Positions 14,469 to 26,626 of a DNA stretch of 64,000 nt are shown piece after piece. Both the position numbers and the translations under genes were made by a program. Each line of letters starts with the position of its first letter. Within the stretch, counting starts at the first letter, position 1. The stretch spans positions 310,001 to 374,000 of the forward strand of contig MSJH02000812.1 in assembly GCA_001931875.2 (NCBI GenBank), given 5' to 3'. The notes beneath the pieces were generated by a model, which saw only the letters and a list, made by a program, of their open reading frames with translations, made no database searches and was not told the DNA's origin. This DNA is from Byssochlamys sp. IMV 00236. Lineage: Eukaryota; Ascomycota; Eurotiomycetes; Eurotiales; Thermoascaceae.

Positions 14469-15037
14469 AATATAATGATTTTGAGTGTCAATAGAACACC
14501 ATATGCGAATACTCTATGGTGCAGAAATAGCGTGCAAGAACGCGCTTTCGAACGATTGGAGCTGAAATTTTGAGTGATAGGCCTATTTTCCGTTGTATAG
14601 CTGGCAAAAGGGGCCAGCATTCCCTACTGTGAGAAAGATTCCCACAGTGGGAGCAATGTCCCCGTTCTAAACTCCTATTATTATCTTTTCTTTTAGATAT
14701 AATTTGGTTGTTAACATACTTTTTCCCTTTAAACAGGTAAAGGCGGCAAGCGAATAGTCTAGTGGCGCGATAAAGGTAGGAGTAGGATACGCACGCGTTT
14801 GGTCTTAAATAAAGAAATTAAAGATAGCTTAAGCGTTATTTGCTTAACTAAGTATCAGTAGTTATAAATCACTGGCCGTTTAGTTTGGCTTTCGAGCACT
14901 TTATGGTTCGTCTGGTCAGTTTAAGAGACGAGAGAGAGGGGAAGTTGTCCGTCGAGGCGAGAGCCTAAGAGCCTTGCCGCCCCCACCCTCTTGCCCATTA
15001 TTTGAAAAAAGAAACCATTACCATTCTGCGGCGGTGC

Positions 15038-15060
15038 AGCTCAGCTCCTGGGGCTGAGCT
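15038..15060. repeat. Short perfect inverted repeat (8 bp arms)
   Basis: Arms AGCTCAGC and GCTGAGCT flank a 7-nt loop. It lies 200 bp before the assembly gap and may be a remnant of a repeat element. Confidence 0.4.
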
Positions 15061-15261
15061 CGTCCTCAGCTGGGCTGAAGTGTATGCCCTGTCCCGCATT
15101 TTCGCCTGATCGTGGCTACCTCTATGCGCAAACGATCCTTCTAATATGGTCACTAAGTAGGGCTCGCCAAGTGCAGAATTGTTCCCTCTATTCACCTCTA
15201 CCTTACTATCATACCTTACTCGATTGATGACGGGATTTTACTCTGTTTACTACATACCTCA

Positions 15262-15297
15262 NNNNNNNNNNNNNNNNNNNNNNNNNNNNNNNNNNNN
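15262..15297. other. Assembly gap (36 N)
   Basis: A run of 36 unknown bases. Flanking DNA is low complexity and gene-poor, as expected for a collapsed or difficult repeat. Confidence 0.98.
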
Positions 15298-15412
15298 GCC
15301 AGGTTTCCGGTTAAGCCAATCTCAATAGCGATTGAGTCAATGTCGTCTAAAATACTCATTTTAAACTCCATTCTCCAATAGCCGTATTCTCGTCGCTTTT
15401 TCATACCCGCCA

Positions 15413-15856
15413 TTGGCCCACCGCTATAAAGAATATTTGGAGAGGCCTGAAAATGCCTACGACGACAAACATGAATGGGGAGTCATTATTTTGCAGAGAC
15501 AGGTGGTGTCCATCGTCCTCCCCCCAGGCATAACCTTTGAGTCCCCAAGCGACTCTAAGGATGCCGTTCTGGTTTTCGAAGACGAAATGATGGCGGTAAA
15601 TTGGGAAAAAAAAAAAAAGATGATACTGTGGGAGAAGACTACGAAGCACGAAGGTCCAAAGCGAAGCATTTCACGGTCATTTACAGTAGGGCAACTCACC
15701 GAAAAGTTGAGTCTACCAAGACAAACATATCCGCTTTACCACACGGAACCGCTTTACCACATGCAGGCGGCAAGGCAACAAATAATGCCGAGTCCAAAAC
15801 CATTTGGACAGTTTTCGGATTCATTTATAAGACAATTCAGGGAAGGGCAGAATTAG
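15413..15856 (+). pseudogene. Possible relic of a fungal hypothetical gene
   Basis: The open frame starts with TTG, not ATG, and begins HRYKEYLERPENAYDDKHEW followed by GVII. This resembles, from memory, a common fungal family of unknown function. The frame then loses family-like character after a 13-base A run at 15605-15617, where a +1 shift would continue a charged sequence. No intact start or splice sites. Low confidence; it could be chance. Confidence 0.2.
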
Positions 15857-16936
15857 ATAGCTTATGTTCTAGTTAGATATCAAAACTAGCACTTGCTTAT
15901 CGTCTTCTCATATATGTATATTACCAAACCACAGCCCATAGAAAATGTTAGAGAGCCAAGCAAACCAACTAGGAATTCTCCTTTTTGGTTGTCTGGCAGA
16001 AAGCCGTCAGAAACCTTGATAATCTATTCGAGATAACTATGGACCGGGTCTCTGAGTAAGATTGTCACAAAGGGTATCCAGCATCGCAGGAGTTGCGCTT
16101 GGTGGCTCGAGTGCGGAGACTACTGGGTGGCTGCATGTATGTATTTTCGTATATTGGGGACAGAACGCTCGATACATTTGCTATCTAGTTGGCAATTCTG
16201 TAGATGGCCGCGCATCACACGGCCCTTATTATTGCTTACCTAGTTAACCATGGTGTGTATTATATGTACAAGCCCTCCGCTTGATCGGACTGCCATGCTA
16301 CTCCCCATATGCGATCACGGATGCGTTGTTTTTCAATCTCTCCTTCTGACTTGCGTGAATTCGGGACAATACTTCGAAAAATTGAGCTGAGGGCCTCTTA
16401 GTCGCTGACATCACCCGGCATACCTAGGTACAATCGCCCGACTTCAAAGCGCGCTAGTAATTTAGGACAACCATACAATTTGGCCAACTACATCCCATGG
16501 AGAAGTCATTGGCAGTTTGCAACTGTGGTGCCAAACTATCGACGTGCCCACGTACTGTGTACTCAATTCTCCTGTTTATATGCACCAGATAATGCATATC
16601 CACGGCATCTTTCAATACTCAACTGGGTCCCGAAGGAGATACGCTAGGATTCTCCATTATTACTACCTAGGCCAACCTGGATAGCAGTCACATTTTCAGA
16701 GATAACTTTTGGCTTTTTCTGGGCATATCTTCATCCCGTTTAGGGTGACATGTCCGCTCTTCCACGTGGGGTGGATGAGCAGACGAAACACCACGGGAAT
16801 GACTGCCAGATCGCAAATTGCATCATGAAAGGAGAGCTGATCACCGACAACACCATCACCAAACTCTGCACTCGGCACACCGCTACAGAAGAATCATTCC
16901 ATTGATGCCCCTGGTTGTCATGATCGGACCGAGCCT

Positions 16937-19145
16937 TTACCACTCTCCGGCACTGGCCGCCCAGCCGCCACCATTGCCAGCGTTGCCAGCATTGTCGGTG
17001 TTCTCCTCTCCAAAACCGCCAGCATCCTCGCCCAAGGGGACATCGGGATCTCCTCCACCGAAGCCCGCGTACTCGTCGGTTTCGGCAGCAGGCTTCTGGC
17101 AACGCTTGGAGGTGTGTCCCACTTGCTACTCGTTAGAATTGTTTACCATAGCCAGAAGCTAAAGAAAGTGCTTACTTTCACCGCAGTTGTTACACTTCAC
17201 TTTGTCCCAATTCTTTTTCTCGGTGCAGTCGCGGCTGTAGTGACCAACTGGCAATGGCCTAGTCAGAAGGGTCCTTGTATTTTGTCCCGGATGGGCTTCT
17301 CACCTTGATCACAGTTACGGCAGGTGACAGTGGAGACATCGCGAGGTTTGTCGCAGTCGCGCGCCATGTGGTCCTCAGATCTATAGACATTAGTGGTCAC
17401 ACTGGCCAGAAAACTTGTCTATACTTACCCGCAGTTACGGCAGGTTCGAGCTCCACCACCTTGTGGACAATCCTTCGCAAAATGACCGACTAGGTAGCGT
17501 TATCTGTCAATATTGGTTTTCTCTCGTGGAAACGGCACCCCATACCTTCGTTGCATTTCTTGCACTCAACCCCTTCCGCAGAACGCGGCTCAGTGCATTC
17601 AGATGCTTTGTGCTCGGTGGAACTGCCCAATGTTAGTGATTGATCTAAAGACAGAGAACCTTCTCTATAGACTTACCCGCAGTTGCGGCAAGCAAACCGA
17701 TCACGTCGCTTTTCAGTACAGTCTCGAGCACGATGGCCAACATTTCCACAGTTGACACATTTGACCTCCACACGTTCGATGGTATTGCGTTCCTGCTTGC
17801 AGGCTTTCGAACCATGTCCCATTTCTACACAACCCCGTTAATATGGTGATCATTTCGAGATTGTACACAGGGATTTACTTACCGCCACAGTTGGAGCACT
17901 TGGGGATCTGACGGTCATAGGGGAGCCCGGCGTCCGCGAGGCGCTCGATATTCTCTTCGGGGTTTGATGGCCAGCGGTCCTTGAGGTTTGCACGCTGTGG
18001 CTTCGGGCGGAAGTAGAATCCCACCACATATTTGCAGTCAAGCTTTCCCTGAAGATTGATGAGACTTCTGCAGTCGCCGACCTCTTTCTCCTATTTGGCG
18101 GACAATCAGCTCTCAGTTCATTTGTACAGCCTGTAAGCATGGTGATATTACCAGAGCAATGAGGAAAACTTTGAAGTCCTCCTCTCGCATCTTCTTTTCA
18201 ATGTCCGCAAAAGTGGCCTGCGGGACCGCTTTGGAGTAAATCTTCATACCCTACAGTCATGTCAGCTGCATTGAAAGCCGAATCTTCAGGAGAGCATCTT
18301 ACCTCACGGAAGTCCTCGAGATCCTGTTCATCACTAGCTTTCTTGAGGACAGCCCAAGCTTCTTCCGGGGTTTTATCAGGAATGTCGTTCAGGTCAAACT
18401 TGCGATGTTCAGTGCAGTCTTTGGCCAGATGTCCTATTACGAGATGACATCAGTATCTTCCACGACATATGCTTTGAAGGGTACTGTCACATTACCTTCT
18501 TTCTTGCAGTTCTTGCAAATATCAGCCGGTTTTTCCGGGCATTCGGAAGCAGGGTGACCTTCCTGGTTGCAAATACGGCAGGTCCCTTTAAAGACGCGAG
18601 GCTTGGTACATTCTGCCTTCGAGTGGCTGAATCATGTTTAGCACCGATTGAGAAAATCCCGCATGGCTCCCCAAGGACTCACCCTTCTTCACCACAGTTG
18701 AAGCATGCTCCCATCTTACGAGGCTCAGGGCAATCGCGGACGAAATGACCTTCTTGTCCACAGCTTTGCAGATGTGTCAGACTCTGTATGATCTTCGATT
18801 GACATCAACTTACTTGCGGCAGCTACCATCCTTCGCTGGACCATCTGCGTTGGGAGTCATTGGGTCCCAGTTCTCTTTACCACCCGCGGCTGGGCCTGCG
18901 GCAGGGTCCGCCGCGAAATCAGCATCCAGATTGTTATTTCCATAGCTGGTCTCTTTCAACGCCGCTATATATTATCAGACAGATTAGTTCTGATCAAGGT
19001 CTGCATTCTGTCTGAATGCGTGACACGAATGTCCGCTGTTGACACTCGAGACTTTCATCGATAACAAGAGCAGCAGATTATAGAGTGATCTCTACTTACC
19101 GTCACCATCATCCCAACCACCATCAGGAGCCCAATCACCCGCCAT
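16937..19145 (-). CDS. CCHC zinc-knuckle protein with 11 knuckles (CNBP/Byr3-like)
   Basis: Single-stranded nucleic-acid-binding protein, 488 aa, in 13 exons: 19145-19100, 18964-18814, 18763-18683, 18626-18496, 18433-18303, 18250-18152, 18090-17883, 17824-17677, 17622-17546, 17489-17429, 17380-17304, 17247-17176, 17121-16937. All phases close. It has eleven CX2CX4HX4C knuckles: four near the N-terminus (first CRNCGQEGHFVRDC), a knuckle-free block of about 130 residues beginning DKTPEEAWAVLKKASDEQ, then seven more (last CNNCGEMGHTSKRC), and a Gly/Asn-rich acidic tail. Introns repeatedly fall just after the CxxCG of a knuckle, suggesting growth by exon duplication. CNBP-type proteins act in mRNA and G-quadruplex binding; this gene's role is unknown. 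Confidence 0.92.
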
Positions 19146-20061
19146 CTTGGATGAGACTGCTTGTCGAATCTATGTGGCACGAGTAAGCTCCACGATGTTT
19201 CACAGAGTGGGCTTCAAAACGCGTAAAGGCACGTCTGCATCTTCATGTACAGTGAATCAAATACAGGAGGATGCAAGAGTGGAGTGCAAGATCAACGACA
19301 AAGAGGAATTGTCAAGGTCTCTTCACTGGAGGGGCCAGCAACACCAGCCAAAAGCAGGAGCCTCTGTCACCAGGAGAGGAGATGATGGAAAGGATAAAAA
19401 GCTGGAAAGCAAAGGGACTTACAAGGGTTCTTAGGATGGTATCAATTTGCTGGAATGGCAGTGTGGGATGTCGAGGAGGAACACCAAGTGAGGGGAGGAG
19501 TAGGCAGTGGCAGAAAAGGAAACAGACGCGTCCATGTACACGTTCTCTGGGTGACAGCACCACATCTGACCGGACGTGCACCCGTCCCTCTTTGGTCAAA
19601 GAAATTTTTGTTTGATGTGGCTCCCTTGCTCCCTTCTGCCAATATTCTGTGTCTTCTTATGGAGCTTTCCAACTACTCTTTGCATTAGTATTCTGTACCC
19701 TCAGCTACCCCTGAGAATCACAATTAGTCTCAGAATGCTCCATGAAATACAGTGTTAGGGAATCAGCAAAGATACATTAGATTATGTTTTATCAATTTCC
19801 TTCGTAGTAGGCTTAAAAATTCTTTGCTTTATATCGGGTACATGCATTGCTACTTGTAGAAAGCCTAGATGCAAACGCGACCCGTTTCAAATGCAGTCTA
19901 TGATCAACAGATGCCTATTTCTGCTACTAGTCTACTTATTACTGAGTGTCTACGAGATTCAGAATCTTGATCGTTATTCGCATCAAATTAAGTCGCAACC
20001 TTGTCTCAAATTGGTTCTCGTTCACAGACAGTCTTCGCTAACAGCCACGAGCACGAATGCC
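19146..20061. other. Intergenic, zinc-knuckle promoter and dioxygenase 3' side
   Basis: 916 bp. Open frames here are short and on mixed strands. No RNA gene or repeat recognised. Confidence 0.4.
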
Positions 20062-21155
20062 CTATGGGGTCTGGTTGAAATCATAGCTATTACCAAAACC
20101 ACGATTCAGATAACTCGATAGCGCTTTTTCCCTCGAGATCCAGTCGACCGGAACCTCCAACCCAGATTGTCCCTCGATGACTGTGCGAATTTCCTCAGCA
20201 AACTCCAGTCGCATGGGATTTCTATACCAGGGTGCAAAATGGACTAGAGGGAAGTCAGAGCTATTGAATTGAAGGCATATCATGGATTGAACTTACTCAT
20301 TGCTAGCATGACTCTTGGATCTGGCGTATGATTGCCCTTCCCTGCATGCCATAGACGAAGGTCTCGTATGACAATTGATCCTTTCTTCACGAAAGGTTGA
20401 GAGGGCGGCCTTGTGGCCCTTCTCTCCTCCAAGAGGTGTGATTTTATCCTTCCACTCGCCCTTTCTCCGTGGCGACCATCTTGAGCGTCCAGATCCGCAT
20501 TGTTTTGGGTTCCTAACCACACTTCCGTAGAACCGTTGTTTGGAGTCATTGTGATCAATGGCACATTGATAACGAGGGCAAATGGATGAGCCGGATGCGC
20601 AAAGTCAGCGTCTGTATGCACTGGTTGCGACTGAGGAGGCGATTCTGGCGTCGGAGGCATTGCCGTATTCCCTGAGCAAAATGTCCATTTTGGGCGCGGT
20701 CCTAGGAACGTAGATGTGACTTGTGAAGTAACTGGGTCTGAAAGCTGTCAGCATCTATGTGAAATGTATACTGAAATAGACCCGGACTCACTCAAGAAGA
20801 TGCTCCTGTGGAAATGTTCCAGTATCGGAGGAGGATCCTGCTGAATATTCCCAGGGTTGTAGTTAAACGGACTGTCAGGTTTGTCTCGAAGAACGTATGC
20901 ATCTCTTGTCATGACTTCGTTCAGGGCGTCCAAAGAGCCGTGATCGACCACATCTTCTATCACAACTAAACCGTCCTTGTGTAGACTTCCGATAGCGGTC
21001 TCGAGATTCTGCGATGAAAGCTGTAAACGATCAACTTCATCTTTGGAAGGGGTTATGGTGATGGGAAGGGGATTGCCGCGCTGAAATGCATTCCCTGAAG
21101 CGAACCGCCGTTGTGGAAGGAAAATACTAGCATTTCGCAACAAGGGTTTCAACAT
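20062..21155 (-). CDS. Phytanoyl-CoA dioxygenase (PhyH) family protein
   Basis: Fe(II)/2-oxoglutarate oxygenase, 328 aa. Exons 21155-20792, 20737-20297, 20243-20062, phases consistent. The double-stranded beta-helix iron site is visible: H162-x-D164 in PVHTDADF, and the distal His in RLWHAGKGNH. Family landmarks HKDGLVVIEDVVD and GSTEVWLGTQ flank them. The N-terminus (MLKPLLRNASIFLPQRRF) is basic, hydroxylated and free of acids, like a mitochondrial presequence, while classical PhyH is peroxisomal. The substrate is unknown; fungal relatives act on lipids or secondary metabolites. It diverges from the Zn2Cys6 regulator next door. Confidence 0.85.
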
Positions 21156-21688
21156 AATCTCGGATATCGGAAATGGTCAGGTAGCGTAGACAGTTATCTC
21201 AGTGCTTGCCGTGCGATGTTGGCTTTCGACATCTTGTTCGCGCGGGGATATCCATGAGTTTATATATTGGGAACAAGTACTGTATAGTTATTGCGTACCT
21301 GTTTCTGACCAATAATGACAGCTTTCTTTCTTCTTTTTTTTGTTTCATCATATTATAGACTAGCTGAAGAGGTCTAGCATCAATGATTTCCGGGCGTTCG
21401 TAAACTGCTACGGAGTGGAACCAACCCTTCGTTGGTCTCGTCTTTCGCCCGCAATATGCATCCCTCGTCTTTCCTCCCCCGCATTCTCGCAAAACTCGGT
21501 AAACGGAGTACATTATCGTCGAGCGCATAATATGCCTAGACCCAGACAAGAGAACCGTAAATGATAGATCCTAAGCATTGTTTCTACCCAGAACCCAAAC
21601 ACTGAGACTGCACCAGGCTGGTATGACTCGAAGCATGCGATGGTTCAGTACAATACGCTGACAGCCGACCCCCGATCAAACGTTCCAG
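21156..21688. promoter_or_regulatory. Divergent region between PhyH-like gene and Zn2Cys6 regulator
   Basis: 533 bp. It includes the PhyH-like promoter and probably the unresolved 5' exon or exons of the regulator: a splice donor at 21621 and acceptor at 21688 bound a credible 68 bp intron with a CTGAC branch site. Confidence 0.5.
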
Positions 21689-23244
21689 TCAAACCTGTCG
21701 TCTTCGTAAAGTGAAATGTCTGTCTTACGTTGGATTAAGTTCCTTGCTCGAGGCTAATGCGATACTAACAGGCGACGGATCGTTTCCCATATGTCGCACT
21801 TGTCAAAGGAGTGGGCGAATCTGCGAAAGAGAGATTCCGAATCACTCGTCAAACCATCGATCGTCCACGCAAGATACCACAGAGAAAGGGTATAACAACT
21901 CACAGCGACAGAATCTGCAATTACTCGATCTCCCTACTCCAGAGTACCCACGCAGTTCCCTGAAGAATCGTCGTGTCTGTTCCATTTTCCAACATTACAT
22001 CAAAAATCTGGCGTCGTGGTATGATCTAAATGACAGATTGCGACGGTTTGAGGACGTTGTCCCTCGACATGCTCTTGATGACTCTCTTCTATTCAGCGCC
22101 GTGATTGCTTTCTCGGCGATACACCTGAGCAGGCTTAACCATCAGACAGAATTCCAATACATTGCAGAGTTCTATCACCTGGAGAGCATTCGAAGGTTGA
22201 TAGCAGTGACAAATAACGGTGAACGAATTCATAATGGAGCCACTCTAGCAGCTATGTGTCTGCTTCGCTCATACGAGATACTTGCTGGTAAGCTAGTGAT
22301 ATTACAACACACAGGAATAACCTCTACAGGGCTACAATGTCAATTTGAGATGCGGTTCTGACACTTTAACCAGAGAACGTTGGTACTCAAAGCCATCTTC
22401 ACGGGTCGTCATCGCTCTTGGCAGGTCAGCAAATTCAAATAGGTGCAGATTTGATAAGTGCAGGATTCTGGAATTATCTGCGAGAAGACATCACAGTTGC
22501 TCTGATGGAGAAACGCCCGTTGAAGATTGATCTATCGAACGTCTCGATGCCGAACCCCATTGAAGATAACGACAGAGCGAACGCGATCAGTCAATTATTA
22601 GGGATCGTGATCAATCGCTGCCTAGGAAAAGACGCACCGGCTCTTGCTTTGTCTGAATGGACATCACTTCAGACAGACTTAGACCGATGGAAGGCAGATT
22701 TGCCTCGGACATTCGAGCCTGTCTCACTTTCGAGTCCTCGAAAGAGCAAGTTCCCGGAGCTTGTCATGTTCCACGGATGGCACAGTAAGTTGCATATTCA
22801 ACGGATTTATAATATTCTTAACTAATTACTTTTCAGTTGCCGCTATGCAATACTATTATACAGCCGAGAGTATTCTCACTCTCGCTGCACCGACCTCCGC
22901 AGGCCAGAACGCGTGGCAGAAGACAGAGCATATCAATAACATGCGTCGAAAGTTGGCATCCAATGCCATCCAGCTCTGCAGCTTGGCCATATCAAATGAG
23001 TCCAATGCCGCTAGAGTCAACGCCTTTGGTCCCATTTGTTTCTGTGAGTTTCGAGTTTACAGACGATCAAAGTAGCAGGATCACGGACGCTAACTTTCAG
23101 TCTTTGTGTTTAGGCGGGCCCTGGATCACTGATGCAGAGCAGCGTATTGAACTTGTCGGCGCATTGAGGCTATGGCAAGATATAACCGCTTGGCCTGTCG
23201 ATACGATTATACACACCCTCTCCACAGCGTGGCAAACAGAATGA
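21689..23244 (+). CDS. Zn2Cys6 transcription factor, 5' end unresolved
   Basis: Fungal binuclear-cluster regulator. Exons 21689-21717, 21772-22287, 22374-22784, 22837-23043, 23114-23244; phases agree. Both ends of the 29-nt exon split Cys codons. With a preceding exon ending TG at 21620 it gives CQTCRLRKVKC, and the 54 bp intron (donor GTCTGT) restores KCDGSFPICRTC, completing C-x2-C-x6-C...C-x2-C-x6-C. The body is a fungal_trans-like domain with LDDSLLFSAVIAFSAIHLSR, then a helical C-terminus ending AWQTE. About 431 residues follow from the first cluster Cys. The exon ending at 21620 has no in-frame ATG (a TAG lies upstream), so a further exon is missing or the start is lost. It may regulate the adjacent dioxygenase. 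Confidence 0.75.
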
Positions 23245-23510
23245 CGCTCACGACTGACTTATGCGGAGCACATCCCTCTTGGAAGTATTAAAAATGAGAA
23301 CGGCTCAACCGTGGTCAAATTTCGAAAGCATTGTATACTGCGCAAAATTCCTGGACGTTACGCTACCAACTTGAAACTCAAAAGTTGAAGTACACATGGC
23401 ATTGAAGCTAGAACAAAAAACACAACAGAAAGGGAACAAGCAGCCACGAGCCCTCGAGTACTTCATTCCAGGGTGCCGTGTCGAGAAGTTGCCATAACCG
23501 CACGTTAAAT

Positions 23511-24293
23511 TCATCTGAAGAGTCTGCTCAGCATTCCTCCGGCAAGGTTGCTCACGATGCCACCAGAAAATGCTCTGTTTGCCAAGTTGGACGCCTGGCT
23601 GAAACGGTCACATCGGGAGAATGCCACGGTGTTTGTGATAGTGAGAACAAGGGCAATAGCTAGATATATGTTAGCTACTCGAATCTTGCAGGGACGTTGC
23701 CTAGTAGCGACCGCGCAACTTACCAACTAGACTAAGCCAGATAACATTGTTCAATCTCACGATCGCCAGGATCGCAAGTCCGATCCAGAGTGCCGGAGTC
23801 GCATACATGCTCAGCCAGAAAAACCTCTTGTCGGTAGCATTGATGGTGCGTGTGTTCGGATCCGAGCTCTCGAAGACCCAATGCGAATCGCCCGTTGCTG
23901 TATTAACTTCGTTCCACCAGCGCAAGCCGACTAATCGGCGACCAGCAATATTCTTGAGATAGTAAAAATCGGCAGAGAGGAGAAGGAGAGTAATAATGAA
24001 GACCAGAATACTAAATGCGCAGCAGTTTGTCAGCATCCTAAGTATCCGCAGCCACTTAGGCAAGCATATATAGGAGCTCGCGGGAAACGTACAAGTTGTC
24101 GATGAAAAGAACACCGAATAGATACATGAGCAGACTTCCTACACATAGCGCATCACTATCAGCATTCATAGGCGGTATCGTAACTCCCACATGACAGGTT
24201 AGACAAACCGATCCTAAAGCCCAGAAAGAACAAGAGCGTAAGCGGATGCGCGCTCAGGCGCCAATTCAGCTCACCGATCTGTGGCTGATCCAT
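23511..24293 (-). CDS. tvp23: Golgi membrane protein Tvp23
   Basis: Integral Golgi/TGN vesicle protein, 188 aa. Exons 24293-24209, 24138-24093, 24010-23724, 23659-23511. The start [20 protein letters not shown] is typical of fungal Tvp23. Hydrophobic helices follow: [54 protein letters not shown] and [17 protein letters not shown]. Landmarks [16 protein letters not shown] and [20 protein letters not shown] are strongly conserved in the family. Length matches the usual 190 or so. It converges with the Zn2Cys6 regulator. Confidence 0.96.
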
Positions 24294-24974
24294 GATGGGA
24301 TGAACACCCTGCTGAAAACAGGAGTTCCGGAATTGAAACTTTTATTTCTCTCCTTCGACCGTGAGGTCACCGCAAGTTGTTCAGGCCAGGGACATTTGTC
24401 CGCATGTCAGAGGGAGACGTAGCCGTGTCAACGCGTGTACAGTTAGGGCGGTGAGGTGCGGCAGAATGTATGCCTACTACAGTACTTTAGGAGCCGATTA
24501 CAACCTCGATACTATGACTCGATATGAAGCTGTTCGTAGGATCAATTCCTTCATTGTTCTTTTATATCCCGTTAATTTGCATGCTAGAAATGATACTGCT
24601 ATTGCAACACCGGAACGCTCCTAACTGCAATATGTGATCCAGAAACAATAAGGTGCCGCCACCGTTCAAGTGATACGCAACTAAGATAGAAGGAGGAGGG
24701 TATCGACCTGTGAAATACGAATCTAGAGAAGCCCAAACAAATCCGACAGGTCCATGAAAATAATATGTGGAGAGCTGGGATTCTATTCTTTTGCCGGCGA
24801 CATACCACAGGAGTAGCTCGGCTAAGGTTAGTCCCGACTTAACTTAATCGCCGAACGCTAAGAATGATAACCATCTCCCCGACATCCAGCATAACAGCTT
24901 CTGCTGGGCATTGTTGCGCTATAATCTCATTATCTGTTTTGATCCTGTGTGGTATATAAGTCGGTCATTTAGAA
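24294..24974. other. Intergenic between tvp23 and the CitE-like gene
   Basis: 681 bp of divergent promoter. A TATATAAG string at 24953-24960 is only 15 bp from the downstream ATG, so it is too close to be a standard TATA box. Nothing else seen. Confidence 0.4.
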
Positions 24975-26146
24975 ATGGCCGCCAGAAATACCTTGCGACG
25001 AGCTCTGCTCTATGGTAAGTACCATCTGCTGAAGAGATCCTCGGGAGCTTTCCCCGCAACTGCTCTACAGCTTCCTCCGCTTCGAACTAGAGCATGGCCT
25101 GTCAAGCAAAGATAACAGAGAGTCCTAGACGCTAATAGCTTCTATAGTCCCCGGCTCATCACAGCGCTTTCTCGACAAATCACGTAGTCTAAAAGCCGAC
25201 TGTGTCGCATATGATCTTGAGGACAGCGTCACTCCGCATAAGAAGGCGGAAGCGCGGAGCTTGGTGCGGAGAGCTCTCGATCAGCCCGCTCCGGCAAACA
25301 TAAAAGAACGTGCAGTTCGAATCAATTCAGTCGATAGTGGTTTAGCTCTTGCAGACCTCACAGAAGTGGTGAGATATGCCGTATGCAGTTAAACAACCCG
25401 TATGGGTCATCTGGCTAATAATGTTTCGAATCAAACGGCAGCTTCAATCACCCAACCTCACCACCCTCGTTATACCGAAAGTAAACTCAGCTTCAGATCT
25501 AACATTCGTGACTGACGTGATCACCCACACACTTTCAACATTGCCGCCAGAACAGCAAAACCCGAACAGACCCCCGATCTCTCTGCTCGCCCTCGTCGAA
25601 TCCGCCAAGTCCATCACCAATCTCACGCAGATATGTTCTGCCAGCCCGCTTCTTCAAGGCCTCATCTTCGCCGCCGAAGACTTTGCTCTTGACCTCAGCA
25701 TCACCCGTACCCCATCATTGACTGAGTTTCTCTTCGCGCGTTCCGCCATCGCAACCGCCGCTCGTGCCGCCGAGCTCCCATCCACAATCGATCTTGTATG
25801 CACAGCATATAAGTCCAGCGATGGCTCCCCACCAGCAGTCTTGGAAGAAGAATGCCGTGGCGGCAAACGGCTTGGTTTCAACGGGAAGCAATGCATCCAC
25901 CCCTCGCAGGTGGAAACAGTGCAGAGGATCTTCAGCCCAGAAACGGACGAGGTAGAGTGGGCAGTGCGTGTCGTCATTGCAGATGAAAAAGCCGCGGCAG
26001 CAGGGCGCGGGGCCTGGACACTGGACGGCAAGATGATCGATGTCCCCGTGGCAGAAAAGGCAAAAGCGATCGTTCGGAGAGCCGACGCTTGTGGAATCAA
26101 CATTGAGGAGATCCGGGAGAAGTGGAAGGGGCAGGAACCAGAGTAG
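24975..26146 (+). CDS. CitE/HpcH family lyase, CLYBL-like, probably mitochondrial
   Basis: Mg-dependent acyl-CoA lyase or hydrolase of the citrate-lyase-beta family (citramalyl-CoA, malyl-CoA or related), 321 aa. Exons 24975-25014, 25148-25368, 25442-26146, phases consistent. Motifs: [27 protein letters not shown] (acid ligand), [36 protein letters not shown] (second metal acid) and the C-terminal [13 protein letters not shown] that marks CLYBL-like enzymes. The first 11 residues ([11 protein letters not shown]) suggest mitochondrial import. The exact substrate is not readable from sequence. Confidence 0.9.
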
Positions 26147-26626
26147 ATTTGTGTAATGTCTTCAAGCAGAAGACGAAACCAAGAGGCTATAGTAGCTCAT
26201 ATTTATATCGAACCTTTCGATATTTTCACATATACGAGAAAGTACGTACAAACGCACAATATTCTGTCTCTGATATTGAAGCATACATATATATCACCTT
26301 TATATAGAGTACAATTTCAATCCAAACAAGTCAATTTCCTCGAGTCAAGACTAGACTCTTGAAGTTACTATCCATCCAACACTGCCCCCTTTCCCTTCGC
26401 AGCTGGCTAGAGGTAGGTGTTTACTACATAGACCTAGGCCAGTGATTAAGTTCCAAAAGCTAGGTAGTTAGTTAACTACTCTTCATCTGGTCCCTCCGTA
26501 CATACCATACAACCTCCTCCCTCAACGCAACCCACGTGATAACAAAGAACACCCCCCTCCCCCCGACACTCCCCCCCAGTCACCAACACTCTATATATAC
26601 CACAACAAAGGTTCACCCCCCAGTCA

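Larger units (their letters stand above)
14469..16936. other. Gene-poor, partly AT-rich region with assembly gap
   Basis: 2.5 kb with no intact gene. The part at 14660-14870 is TA-rich with TTAA, ATAA and TAGA runs, unlike flanking DNA, which suggests decayed or RIP-affected repeat sequence. It contains a hairpin at 15038-15060, a gap at 15262-15297, and a possible gene relic at 15413-15856. Confidence 0.4.

Noticed and set aside
21199..21549. 116-codon minus-strand frame between the dioxygenase and regulator
   Set aside because: Basic, low-information sequence overlapping the divergent promoter; no family features.
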